A stretch of 64,000 nt of DNA. Source: Panax quinquefolius. Taxonomy: Eukaryota; Streptophyta; Magnoliopsida; Apiales; Araliaceae. Position 1 is the first letter of the stretch, and each line of letters opens with the position of its first letter. Below the pieces are notes generated by a model, which saw only the letters and a list, made by a program, of their open reading frames with translations, was not told the origin of the DNA and did no database searches. The stretch lies in assembly GCA_020205615.1 (NCBI GenBank), contig CM035167.1, positions 62,809,436 to 62,873,435 of the forward strand. The letters are read 5' to 3'. The position numbers were made by a program, and so were the translations under genes. Of the stretch, positions 1-11,400 are shown piece by piece.

Positions 1-644
1 AACTTTCATCCGTTACCCCGCACAATAGTCACTCGGGATTGGTTAGCCTTGTGGGACATTGTTGCATAGAGATGTGACGTGGCATCGCTTTGGTCAGATG
101 ACGATGTTGCCCCTCACCGGTGTTATCGCCGGGTTGGGCCGATAAAGCAGACGTTGCTCAGCTTCGCTGGGATTGGACTGCTGTAATTGTTGAAGGTCCT
201 CATTATCATCTTTGAGGTGTGCCTGTCTTCCCGATGTTATTGTCGGGTTGGTACAGTGCATCTCAATGTGAGCGCCCAGATTGAAGTTGGTCGCATTTGA
301 ATCAAGCATTTCCGGGGTTATCTCCGAAACTGCTTTCCTTGGGGTTATCACCAAGGTTGGTGGCTATTCCCATGGTTGGGACTGAGACTGGATACCTCGG
401 GGTTATCTCTGAGATTAATCAGTCTTCTCCGGTGTGTGTTCCGATATTGTATCTGCAGGTCTCGGGGTTATATCCGAGGTTGGAACTGTTGCTCCCAAAG
501 TGTGATCTAGGGTTGATGCTGAACTCCCGGTAGTATCCGGTATGGATTTGGATTGTCTTTCAGGGTTCTCTCTTAAAAGATGAATCATCCTCCTCAATGC
601 AATGTCGATGTGAATAGTACAGAAAATTTCGAGTGTCTATAGAT
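1..644 (-). repeat. Element A 3' LTR (partial, cut by window edge)
   Basis: This stretch aligns along its whole length with 18,033-18,680, with scattered substitutions and small indels. It is the U3 end of the 3' LTR; about 2 kb lies left of the window. It keeps the hairpin series seen in the other LTR (117-132, 230-247, 337-356, 396-413, 461-478). Similarity ends near 644, next to a purine-rich tract on the minus strand. Confidence 0.85.
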
Positions 645-660
645 GCCCTTCTTTATCATA
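645..660 (-). other. Candidate polypurine tract of element A
   Basis: Directly inside the 3' LTR the minus strand reads TATGATAAAGAAGGGC. The purine run AAAGAAGGG is in the right place for plus-strand DNA priming, but it is short and the LTR edge is blurred by substitutions. Confidence 0.45.
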
Positions 661-1114
661 CTCAGGCATGGCGATGCATGGGTAGGATAAAGAATCCTAG
701 ACACTTGAAACGCAACAAGATAAACATGGTACTATGGATAGCAACATGATGCAAATGTATGATGTATGTGTACGGGGTTGTAGCCCAACATCTTTGGGGA
801 TGATTCTTTGGCTCCTGTTGCTTCAACTGGGGATTGGCAATACTGACCAGATCTGATGTGTAAGTCGAATCTGTTAGGATGTTGATGTTGGAGTTATCAC
901 CAAATTCCTGTGTTCTTGATAATGACTTGATCCTAAAGAGGTATCTCTTCTGTGCAAGAGATCTGTGGGGATAAAGCTTGATCTGTTTGAGGATGTGTAT
1001 AACATATTCCATCATTTATCCTCTTTGATAATGTTGACCTCTCCCGGTTAGTATCGCCAGAATATGTCACGATTCTCATTGGATTTCTCGCCAACAAACA
1101 AATGTCGCTGGGAT
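661..1114. other. Non-coding 3' part of element A
   Basis: No gene, repeat or RNA recognised. Short open frames on the minus strand have no family resemblance. Confidence 0.4.
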
Positions 1115-1740
1115 GCCTGACCTTCGTTGACGTGTGAATCAACGGCTGAAACATCCTGTGGGATATACTGTCAAGGTTGCTTGACCTTCGCTGACATGTG
1201 AATCAATTGCTGAAACTCTATGAGGAGATCTTCAAGGTTGCTTGACCTTCGCTGACGTGTAGATCAACGAAGCATTGCGTTGTGACCCCCGCCGAGGATC
1301 CATTTTGGGGAATATAAAGTAATGGGTATGAGAACCTCAAATAGCTGTATATCTCTGATAGGTTTAAACGCTATCGGCTGAAATGACGTCAAGGTTGCTT
1401 GACCTTCACTGATATGTGTGTCAACGGCTGAGCATGCGTTGCTACTCCCGCCGGAGGTATATGTTGTAACCCCCGTCGGGGATCTACTGGGGACGCATGA
1501 GTACGTACACAACTACCGAACGGTTCTCAACGCTTCGATGGGTTTATCTGCCATCGGCTGAAATAATGTCAAGGTTGCTTGACCTTCGTTGATAGAATTG
1601 TCAACGGATGAACGTGTTGTAACCCCCACCGGGAATCTATGTTGTAACCCCGTCGGGGACTCACGTTGTAACCCCCGTCGAGGATCTACGTGGTAACCCC
1701 CGTCGGGGATCTACGTGGTAACCCCCGTCGGGGACTCACT
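1115..1740. repeat. Two interspersed tandem-repeat types near the 3' end of element A
   Basis: Type 1, TCAAGGTTGCTTGACCTTCG plus about 25 further bases, starts at 1,171, 1,232, 1,389 and 1,569, with a partial copy near 1,115; its core can fold on itself. Type 2, a 25-mer GTTGTAACCCCCGTCGGGGA..., forms five adjacent copies at 1,616-1,739 and isolated copies near 1,278 and 1,463. Type 2 folds as CCCC-GTC-GGGG. Neither is coding. Confidence 0.75.
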
Positions 1741-2792
1741 TAGGGTAATGACCCGGAGTTGGCGGCATCGGACCTGTACGAGGTATTGCCGGATGTGATT
1801 TGTGACAAATGGGATCATTGGCAGGGTATACCTCGTGTTCGGGTGACTACCAATGAGTGATGTACAGGTTCAAAGTCTCATCTGAGAAGACTAGGATTGT
1901 ATGCTGTTTTGCTCAATCGCGTGGCATTTTTATTCCCGATTTGACCTTTCTAGCTCGTAAGAACTTCGTTTCAACTCGAACTGGACTGAGCCGGATGGGT
2001 GGGACCCACATAGAGGTCAGCAGAGTGCACCTGCCGCAGCCTTTGCGAGTGTATTCTGTGCCAAAGCGTGGATGATAAATCCTGCAGCCTGCCTTCGCAA
2101 GTTCATTTCTAACTCACTTCGCTTAGAAAAAACCACGAGCCTTTTTCAGATCTGCTGAGTTCGGGCTGCTTTCTGCAAATTCTGTCACCGTACAAGTGTT
2201 CTACACTATCTTGGTAACGTATGCATGTATTTTTTCAGTTTTCATCCGTTAGATTGTGAGATATTACACTTAAATGCATCTAAACACATAGTAGTGATTA
2301 TGTATGCACAAATGACTTGATAAAAATATTCAACATAGTAAATGTTAGTATTAAACCATCTTTGAACATAATGATGTGAAAAAATTTGACTTTTGAGATA
2401 CCCAAATTGACACCTTTTTTACGCTATTTTTTGTCTATTTGAGGTCCAATGAGCAAAAGGTAGAAAGGCAAAATACTCCTAGCATTGAGGTTGGCCTTAT
2501 GCATGATGATTTTGATTTTAATGCATATATTATGTATATGACTTTGGGGATAGGTGTGCTCTTGAATGGCCACCTAGACATGCTGCGTCGTGCATGTGGA
2601 TAGTCCTATTTTCAAAGGGGACTATGGCAAAATTTTTCCAAATGTAGGCATTGGGTAGTCATGCATTTTAACTCTATTATATGTTAAAGTAAATGCATGC
2701 ATGCATATAGTCATAAATGCATTTAAAAAGCTCGTGTAAAGAAATACCACACCCTTTCTGAGGTGATTTGGAGACTTGTTGTCCAGATATTG
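1741..2792. other. Region upstream of the antisense PMD gene
   Basis: About 1 kb, AT-rich after 2,210, with no recognisable protein. If the PMD gene was transcribed its promoter would lie here, but I see no convincing TATA box at a suitable distance from 2,793. Confidence 0.35.
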
Positions 2793-5700
2793 ATGGATCC
2801 GGATCAGCCGAGCAGTTCTTATGGGGACCGCTTACGGCGTGCACGGCGGAGGGCTTCGAAGTGCCTCGTCCCCTCGATTACGTTAGACGACCGCTCGTCG
2901 GTTGGTGGAGGCTGTGATACGTCCTGTCCAGGTAGATGTTCCAGACATCGAGGACGAGGAGTTGGATATTGAGGATCCCGCTCCTGCTGCACATATCCCT
3001 CGCAGAGAGCTTCCGAGCATCCGGTGGTGAACCAGAGTTCTTTGGGTGATTTGGGTAGACACCCATCGATGTACTTTGCATGCTAACGAGGTATGGCGTT
3101 AGACTTTATCTTCCTTCTTTCTTATTGATGAGGATTAAAGGGTTCGATGTTGATCCGCATTTCATGCGGAGTTCCAGTTTTACATGTACCGAGGGAGGCG
3201 GTTTAGCATCCACTCCCATGTACCAAAGCGCTTCATCCCGATTATAGAAGCAAGAGTGCATGAGTGGGGATTTGGGGCATTTTTCTCCATCCTTCCCCGT
3301 CGTTGTCCCCAGGGTTACCTCGGGGCATTGTCTCGAAGCGATGGTTTCATCGGACTCGATCACTCCATCTCTTTGGATTGCGGTGATGATGGCGCTTTAT
3401 GGATTGTCGATTTATCACGGTATGGAGTTGGAGGGGGGCGATTGCCTTGCATGGTGAATATTACCCCCACCGCCGTCCGATCCTTATTAGGAGTTTTCGG
3501 CGATGAGGCGCCAAAGGCGGTAGGACCGTCGTTCAGTCCTTTGAGCGTAGATGTTATGAGCGGGCTATTGAGTGAGCCCATGCCTGATGATGTCAGGATC
3601 AAGGATCGCGTTCTGCGACGATTGTTCCTGATGATCATTCGAGGCTGCTTCATAGCAGATAACTCTTCCACGGTATCTTTCGCTTTGGTCAGCGCCACAC
3701 ATGATGTGGACCGTATAGGAGAGTATGACTGGGGCTCTTACACCTTTGCCTATTTCCTCCGGGGCATGCGTCTGCGCTCACAGGGTTTGACCGAGGCTTG
3801 GCTAGGATTTTACCCATTTCTGCTGGTGAGTATTTCTCTTGTCTTTTCCCATTCATAGGTTAAGAGTGTTTACTGATAGCAGATATTTTGCCATTGTGTT
3901 GGCAGTTTTGGGCCTATGAGAGGCTCCCATGTTTGCGTCACATGAGTGTGTTAGGCTTAGATACCTATCCACGAGGACGACAATGGCACCATTCTATTTT
4001 GCCAGAGGTCCTCAGTATTCGAGGGCTTCGATCACCGCCAGATGCAACGGTGAGTTGTTGACGTTACCGGTGACGCCATCACATGGCTTCCATACTCAGG
4101 GGATCATTTGACCATCGATTTTGAGGATGGACACCCTACTGGAGTAGAGTATTTGATTTCCACCCGGAGATTTCCTCTCTTCACAGATAGAGGATGGGAG
4201 CTCTATTTAGGAGAGTGTTCTATTAGGAGCACCACAGGGGAGATTCGTATACCGATCTTGCCTCCTGTCAGGCGTCATTGGCCTGTATCATAGTCACCCA
4301 TTACGGATATTCCATTGTTGGGAATTGACAGTTTTGATTTATCCGAGGGTCCATGTACTCTGGAGATATTCCAGCGTTGGTGGCTCCTCTCGACTATTGG
4401 GGCCCGATCCGTGCCACACGATTTATGGGGACATGGTTCCGAGATCTTTGATGATGATTTGATTGGGTGGCTTGTGTTCGAGCTCCCACTCATCGACCCA
4501 GATTGATAGTTTGACCCGGCGGTTGGACTGTGCACATGTATTTATTCGGCATTTTGGGGCGTAGATCCAGCAGAGAGGTGAGTCATTTGTTTCTTTCGGC
4601 TCAGAGTGCCGGCCCTCTCAGACGACCCATTTGGTTTTGCGGTGCAGATCCTCCTCTTTATAGGCCCGAAATCCCTGTTGATAGAGATCCAGTGACTCCG
4701 GAGGAGTTACATCGGTGTGGACGTGATTGAGGATGTGGACATCGAGACCTCGGTCTTCTTTCCGATGTGTATTCTCGTTATATCTTTTGATAGGCCTCTG
4801 TTAGATATTGGGTGGCTGTTCCCCATTCTCGCTATATCTTTTGATAGGCCTCTGTTACTAGTAGGGCGTTTGTGCCCCATTTTCATGTATTTGTAGCTGT
4901 ATAGAGCTGATGTATTAGATGATGATATATTTAGGAATGTATGCACCATTTTTTTCATTCCCTATATCATATTGCCATCCATTATCTCATTATGCATGTA
5001 TCATGTTACACATATATATGGTTGTCCGGAGATATTCGGCATTGACCCTTGGATGGTCTTATGACACGACTCGCACAAATGTCTTCTTCGACAGTTAGCC
5101 GTATAGATCATACCCCACCGTTAGTGGTGGCATTGGGTATGCGATCGTGGTACGATAGCATGTCACCACCAGATACAGGTGATCAGAGATCATTATCGCA
5201 AAGATACCATGACCCTTTTGGCATTTTTGTGTTCCTGCAGGATTTGTGGACGGGATGATAGAGCATTGGCTACGATGATAGCGGTATTTCATTTTGGCAC
5301 CCATGAGTTGACTCTACTACGGAGAGTATGCACGTTTGACGATCTTTGCCCTTATGCAGACCTTGCGTGCACATGGCTTTGGGAGACATGAGTAGCGATT
5401 CATGACTCTCACGGATTGAGAGGTGAGAGTAGTGCGAGGATGAGTGACATCCGGCACGTGATCTCGGCATTTTACGTATATATGATGATTTGGTGTGGAG
5501 GATAGCTACTCACGACATTCCGGGGATTTCACCGTGTCGGAGGATCATTGGCGTTTGGCCAGAGTTGATGTACTGATGCTATGTGTACTGTCATATGTGT
5601 ATATGTCGCGGTATATGGATGAGATAGATATAGGCGTTATCATGGCCGTGAGAGCTCTCAGGGAGGGTCGTACCATTGTACCTATGATCGTGCAAAGAGA

Positions 5701-6853
5701 CCGTGATCGACATCCCATCGCTGCATGTATTTACCGTCAGGCGTGTTTACTGGGAGTTCGGTCATGTTGTATGTGTGGTTTATGTCACACTTGCGACCGG
5801 TTGGTACCCTTAGACGGCATGGGTATTGCTTCTCCCATGATGTGGCTATGTCATACTCCTTTCAGCCATCGGAGTGTACAGATGCTCAATCCTGGTCCGC
5901 ATTTTTGGCAAATATCAGAGATCCATTTAGCATATTGCTGTGCTCGAGGCTTTGCTCACCATACAGCTTCATTACTCATGCTCCGGGCATGGATTTCCTC
6001 CCTTTGGCTGGCTTGAGGGGCGTGACTACTTATCACCCACTGGCCGTGATGCCGCAGTTCGATAAGTTCCAGGATTTCCATCCTTTTGAGGGGGCGATAG
6101 GTTAGCATTCAGCTTCTCGATATCTCTCAGCAGAGGACCAATCTCGTGTATAAGCTTGCTGGGATCAGCGTGAGCTAGCTGCTTCTCCTGCCAGTCATCC
6201 CGGTTATTCCGCAGAGTATTCCGCATGGATGGAGACAGAGATTTTTTTATCATTGCAGTGATATTCGCAGATCTGGGAGATCGAGTTAGGACGATGTAGA
6301 GAGTCCATGGAGGACATTGATACCTATATCGAGGAGGAGCCCACTGCTGGGTTGCCAGCATTTCTTCCGGATTCTCCTAGTACTAGTACTTTTTGTGATT
6401 CAAAGACTTTCGACACAAGATTTAGAGCGAGTCTTCATCTGATGACCTTTGAGAGAGACCAAATTTGATCTATGATGTCGACTGGTCTTGATGTGAGGGA
6501 TGTCGCTCTATTAGAGAGAGACGAGGCATTGGCTCGTAGAGATGCCGCTGTTGCTGAGCTTGATGAGGCCAGGTCAGCCATAGACGCAGTGGTAGTTGAG
6601 CGGGATATCGCCATATCTCGCCCCCGGGATGTGGTCATCACAGATAATATCGCAATGAGGTCCCTACCCTTTGGTATGATCGCAGAGATGAGCGCTTATA
6701 TTGATGAGCATATGGTCATCATGCGGAGATGGCTCTGATCTGTTGGGTCGTGTGGATATTCTCATCCGAGAGAGACTACGACTTTACCTCCTTCATCTCG
6801 AGAGGGATGCCATGTTGGTCTTGCTAGCTCGCATGTACCCGATTCGTAGATGA
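2793..6853 (+). pseudogene. Antisense plant mobile domain (PMD) protein gene carried by element A
   Basis: Runs opposite to gag-pol, between pol and the 3' LTR. The start chosen is ATG 2,793, followed by MDPDQPSSSYGDRLRR. The PMD core is at 3,184-3,825 and continues after an intron at 3,906: RLFLMIIRGCFIAD, IGEYDWGSYTFAYFLRGM, then FWAYERLPCLRHMS, matching the family pattern of a 'W/F-A-Y-E-R-L/F-P' end. A C-terminal part follows (4,100-6,105, in several frames), then a coiled coil (6,472-6,640, repeats of RDEALARRDAAVAELDEA) and a tail ending at TGA 6,851. PMD proteins (MAIN/MAIL1 relatives) are nuclear proteins linked to transposon silencing; copies captured by Tat elements are known. Here frameshifts break it into at least seven pieces, so it is a relic. 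Confidence 0.75.
3826..3905 (+). other. Intron in the antisense PMD gene
   Basis: Eighty bases with GTGAGTATTT at the 5' end and TTGGCAG at the 3' end, T-rich inside. Removing it joins codon CTG (3,823-3,825) to TTT (3,906) in phase 0, and the WAYERLP motif follows directly, as in PMD proteins. An intron in a sequence on the antisense strand of the element would not be removed from the genomic retrotransposon RNA, so its survival is understandable. Confidence 0.7.
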
Positions 6854-7181
6854 GCTTGTATTTACTGCTGAGACTAGCTTAGCCATTTTGTCATGTATGA
6901 TTTACATTATATATATCAAACAACATTATATATGATGAGAAATATATTTTTGGATCACTTCCCTTTTAGACATGCCTTGCTATTTGCTTGATATTTTGCC
7001 TGCTGCTTCAGGGCTTGTGATCTTGATGTATTCTGAATTCCTCCTGGTTGGATGGACATTGAGTTGTCTCTGGATAGTTCAGAATGGATCATCGATCTAT
7101 GTACCCCTACCATCTTTGGTGTCTTGGGACTTGTTTTGAATGGAGAATGTGTAGAGGAGTGTGGCTTTCCTCTCTGAGATT
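6854..7181. other. Spacer after the PMD region
   Basis: About 330 bases between the PMD stop and the hairpin units. No open frame, repeat or RNA is recognisable. It is AT-rich near 6,895-6,940. Confidence 0.4.
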
Positions 7182-7665
7182 GACCGCACCACAGATGGTC
7201 GCTTGATTCTTCTATTTAGAGAGAAGCCTAGTTAATTCCACCTCTTATGGTTTGGTGTTGCTCTTGAGGTATGACCGCAGACTTAGATGGTCGCCGAATC
7301 TCCTATTTGGGAGGAGTTCGGGTAATTCCATCCCTTTGGTGCAAGTCAGAATGAAATGTAGTGGATTGAAAGAGAATCCCAATACCGATTGACAATGGTT
7401 TGTGTTTTGGTAGGGGTGAGACCGCACCATGAATGGGTCGCCTACGTACTCTATTGAAGAGGAGATCAGGTCTGCGTAGTTGAACTGGTGTAAGAGGTTC
7501 AACGTCGTATATGGTGACGATATGGTGTAGGAATGTTTTTGGTTGTTTTTTTTTTTATGTAAGGGTAGAAATGTTTTTTTGTTGTTTTTGTTTTATTGCG
7601 GCGAGGGCCATATGAAATGGTTGCCACGTACTCTATTGAAGAGGAGATCGGTCGACGTAGTTTCG
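7182..7665 (-). repeat. Four diverged copies of a ~65-bp hairpin unit downstream of pol
   Basis: A unit with the pattern GACCGCACCA..GATGGTCGC followed by a short hairpin occurs near 7,182, 7,273, 7,420 and 7,602. The hairpin stems differ between units, for example AATCTCC..GGGAGGA in the second and CTCTATTGAAGAG in the third and fourth. The same unit is found at 43,142-43,205 in the A' remnant. It lies between the ends of two convergent coding regions (integrase on minus, PMD on plus), so a 3'-end role is possible but not shown. Confidence 0.6.
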
Positions 7666-8049
7666 CCCCTCGAGGTGAGAAGAAAAGCGTAATCCCATGT
7701 GTGGAGGTCGAGAGTGGGGAGGAGAAAGTTTAATCCTAGGTTGAGGATAAGCGCAGGGTGAAAAGTTTGATCCCATGAATGGGTAGGTAGCCAAATGAAA
7801 ACGAAGAGGTTCAATCCGCGGTGGGATGACCTAAGTTGTAGGAACGTTAGAGGAGAAAGCCAGTCTGGCGGCTTGAAAAGTATGTTTCCACGAGGGGCAA
7901 AGTGTAGATAAGTTGTATGTGGTAAAGGGTTAAAGAACCGGAATGATGGTGACGATGATGATGCACTGGGGTGTTTTTTTGGTTACTTCGACATAATACC
8001 ATTTCACGATTGTATCGAGTTGATGAGTTGTGGAAATTCATCGTCGTCC

Positions 8050-9473
8050 ATTTTTGTAATCTGAGAGCGCCTCCGTCAATACTTCTTTGACAATAAACGG
8101 GCCTTCCCCAGTTAGGAGCGAATTTTCTTAGCCTCGATCTTGGTTGTCAAGAATCTTCTTCAAAACCAAGTCATGTTTGTTTAAACGCTAGTAGCCGGAT
8201 TTTTTTTTGTTGTAGGATCTGGCGATCCTTTGCTGATATAACTGACCATGGAAGATAGCCGCGGTTCGCCTTTCGTCTATTAGAGACAATTGGTGATACC
8301 TGTCTTGTACCCATTGGTCTTCATCCAGCTGAGCGTCGATCAACACTCTAAGAGATTCCATCTCAACTTCTATGGGGAGCACTGCTTCCATCCCATAGGT
8401 TAAAGCGTAGGGGTTGCCCGGTTGAAGTGCGCATGGATGGTTACGTAGGCTAACAGAGTCAGAGGCAATAGGTCGGGCCAATCTTTGTGGTTGGCGGACA
8501 TCTTTTGCATAATCTTCTTGATGTTTTTGTTAGCCGCTTCAACACAGCACCGTTCATCTTCGGACGATAGATGATGAGTTAAGATGTTTGATGTGGAATT
8601 TACTGCATAATTCCTCCATCATTTTGTTGTTGAGGTTTTGGCATTTGTCGACACAATCACCTCTACGGTTGTCCATATCGACAAACGACATTGTTTACGA
8701 TGAAAGCAATGATGACTTCTTTAGTGACCACGGGAAGGAGGTCGCTTCTACCCACTTGGTGAAGTAGTCGATCGTGGTGAAGATAAATCGGTGACCATTC
8801 GGCTTTAGGCTCGATGGGCCCGATAACGTCCATTCCCCACATTGAGAAGGCCAAGGCGAACTCGTATTGTGGAGTTCCCGTGGAGGGGCGTGTATAGCAT
8901 TCCCATGAATCGCATCGATAGCATCTTTTGGCGTGGTCATTGCAATCAATCTTTTTGAGAGATAGCCAATAATGTCCCGATCCGAGGACTTTCTTGACAA
9001 GGAGGGGCCACTCATATGGGGGGCCACAGACTCCACCATGGATTTCATCCATAAGCCTTTGGGCTTGATCTTTTGTCAAACACACCGAGGAGACCTAGTC
9101 CTGCATCTCTTTTGTAGAGCGCATCTCCACTCAGGTAGAATTTCATAGCAAGTCGATGGATCCGCCTTTTCTCAGTCAGGCTCGCCTCAGCGGGTGTAGA
9201 TCCATCTCGCAGATATTCCTTGATATGCTGATACCAAGGAGGTTGGATGGGAGGTAGCTCATCCGATACTTCTCCAACGTAATTTCCATAGGCTGGGGCC
9301 TTGTTCAGGGAAATTGTGACGCTTGGCAAGTGTTCCTTGTCTGATATGTGAATCAAGGAGGCCAAAGTTGCTAATGCGTCCGCAAAGTCATTCCTATTAC
9401 GAGGAATGTGTAGAAAGGAGATTTCTTCGAACTCCAAAGCCATCTTCAAAACCTGCCGATGGTAAGGCAGCAA
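8050..9473 (-). pseudogene. pol: Element A end of second RNase H and integrase
   Basis: The segment from 9,473 starts with the end of the second RNase H (RNDFADALATLAS, supplying the last acidic residue) and a linker, then enters integrase at about 9,090. Integrase would join element DNA to the chromosome. Visible parts are the zinc-binding region (EIHGGVCGP, then CYRC), the core start FSMWGMDVIGPIEPKA, IDYFTKWVEA in a second frame, and NNVVCRYGQP; then YGMEAVLPIEVE..SLRVL near 8,400 and a GPFIVK segment near 8,100. At least two frameshifts separate these parts. The C-terminus has no chromodomain, as expected for Tat-type elements. Confidence 0.82.
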
Positions 9474-9505
9474 ATGTAGTTCCTTGGTTTGATAGATTCG
9501 GTGGA

Positions 9506-11400
9506 TTATCTGATTATCAACTCCGAATCTCCAAGGACAGTTAACCGCCTGATGCCCATTGAACGGGCAAGTTTTAGCCCAATGAGACAGCCTTCATACT
9601 CAGCCGTATTGTTGGTGCTGACAAACTGTAATTTGATGGCGACGGGATACTGCTCCCCCGTACCAGATACTAGAACTGCTCCCGCTCCAGAACCTTCCAT
9701 ATTAACAGCTCCATCAAAATACATCTTCCATGATTGGCGCGTATCGTACTGATGGTGTTGTTGCACTGTCATTACTCCTTCATCGGGGAAATATGTTTCC
9801 AAGGGTTTGAAATCCCCTGAAGGTGCGGCGGCTAGTTGATCCGCGATTCCTTGACCTTTGATGGACTTTTGAGTCACATATACGATGTCAAATTGTTGTA
9901 GGATCAACTGCCATCTGGACAGCCGGCAATTTAACATGGGTTTGTTGAACACGTACTTGAGAGGATCCACGCGGGATATGAGATGGGTTGTGTGACCATG
10001 GAGGTAATGTTGTAACCTCATGGAAGCCCATGCTAAAGCACAACACGTCTTTTCGATCAGAGTGTACTTGTGTTCACTGCTGCTGAACCTTTTACTGAGG
10101 TAATAGATAGCTCGTTCTTGGCCTCTATCGTCTTTCTGTCCCAGCATGCAGCCCATGGCATTGTCACTTACGGACAGATACATGAACAGGGGAATATCAT
10201 CCCTGGGTGGTACCAAGACAGGAGCTTTGACTAGCTGTTTCTTGATTGTAAGGAAGGCATTCTGGCACTCATCATTCCATTTCATGGAGGAGTTCTTCCT
10301 TAATAGCTTGAAGATTGGCTCACGAGTTCTTTGTGAGTTGAGAGATAAACTCGCCGATGAAGTTGATTCTTCCCAAAATCCCCGTATTTCTTTCTCTCGT
10401 CGAGGAATGGGCATTTCGGTGATGGCTTGGATTTTGGCGAGGATCCACTCTATCCCTTTGTGGTGACTAGAAAATCTTTCAAATTTCCCTGATCTAACGC
10501 CAAAGGCGCATTTAGCTGGATTCAACTTCAAGTTGTACTTACGCAACCTGTTGAACAACTTTTTAAGATGGTCTATATGGTCATCCTCCTTCCGGGACTT
10601 GACAATGATGTCATCCACGTAGATCTCAATCTCTTTATGCATTAAGTTATGGACAAGAGCCCTCATAGCTGGTTGATAGGTAGCTCGGCATTGATGAGGC
10701 CGAATGACAACCGTCTAGCAAAAAAGTTCCCCAAGGAGTGATGAAAGCAGTCTTCTTCTCACGATCTTCCTCAAGCAACCATGATCCGATGGTACCCCGA
10801 AAGCAATCAAAGAAAGGAGTACATATGTCGTATTGCAAGCAAATATTGTCAATGAGAATGTGGATAAATGGCACGGAAAGCTATCTTTTAAGCAAGCTTT
10901 ATTCAAGTCCGGTAATCCACGCAAACTCGCACCTTCCCTCCAAGGTTTAGGAACGGCACGATGTTGGATATCCACTCAGGATATGTAGACACCATGATGA
11001 TGCCAGCTTGAAATTGTTTCACAATTTCTTCTTTCACCTTTAAACTCCACTCGGGTTTCAATCGCTTTGAGTTTTTACGCTTGACCGGCTTAAATCCTCT
11101 TTAATGGGAAGGTGATGAAAGACAATGTCGATTGGACAAACCCACCATGTCTTCATGAGACCATGCAAACACATCCTGGAATTGGGTTAATAGCGTAACC
11201 ATATCATTCCGTTGGTTTGGGGTAAGGTCTGAACCAATCTGGATTAACTTAGGGCTTTCTAAGGTTCCGAGATTGAAAGAAGTGGTTTGATCAAGGTTGG
11301 GTTTGGGTTTGTCTTTGACCCATTCTTGAATTTCTGGAGGCACCTCAATGTCATCCTGTATATCCATCAAGGCTGAATTCATCTCTACATCAAAGGTACA
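9506..11400 (-). pseudogene. pol: Element A reverse transcriptase, RNase H and second (archaeal-type) RNase H
   Basis: The RT copies element RNA to DNA and the RNase H domains remove RNA from hybrids. The RT N-terminal part (about 11,400-11,101, with QDVFAWSHEDM) and palm are frameshifted. From 10,666 a 386-codon frame is open: YVDD at residues 16-19, connection domain, first RNase H (acidic residues near 168, 205, 234 and 276), then a second RNase H starting near residue 312. The latter shows YFDGA (D318), NTAEYEG (E356) and VLGDSEL (D380), so its catalytic acids are kept. A dual RNase H is diagnostic of the Tat clade. The RNase H primer-grip region and the KFERF stretch have local errors. 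The frame continues at 9,473 after a break. Confidence 0.85.

Noticed and set aside
4050..4099. Second intron in the PMD gene
   Set aside because: Good GTGAGT and CAG ends, but 50 bp is short for a plant intron and joining does not keep the frame.
5049..5470. Separate small genes at 5,049-5,470 on both strands
   Set aside because: They lie inside the decayed PMD region and show no recognisable product of their own.
9506..11400. Endogenous pararetrovirus (caulimovirid) RT
   Set aside because: LTRs, a tRNA-Arg primer site, an integrase and a second RNase H are present; these identify a Tat-type retrotransposon, not a caulimovirid.
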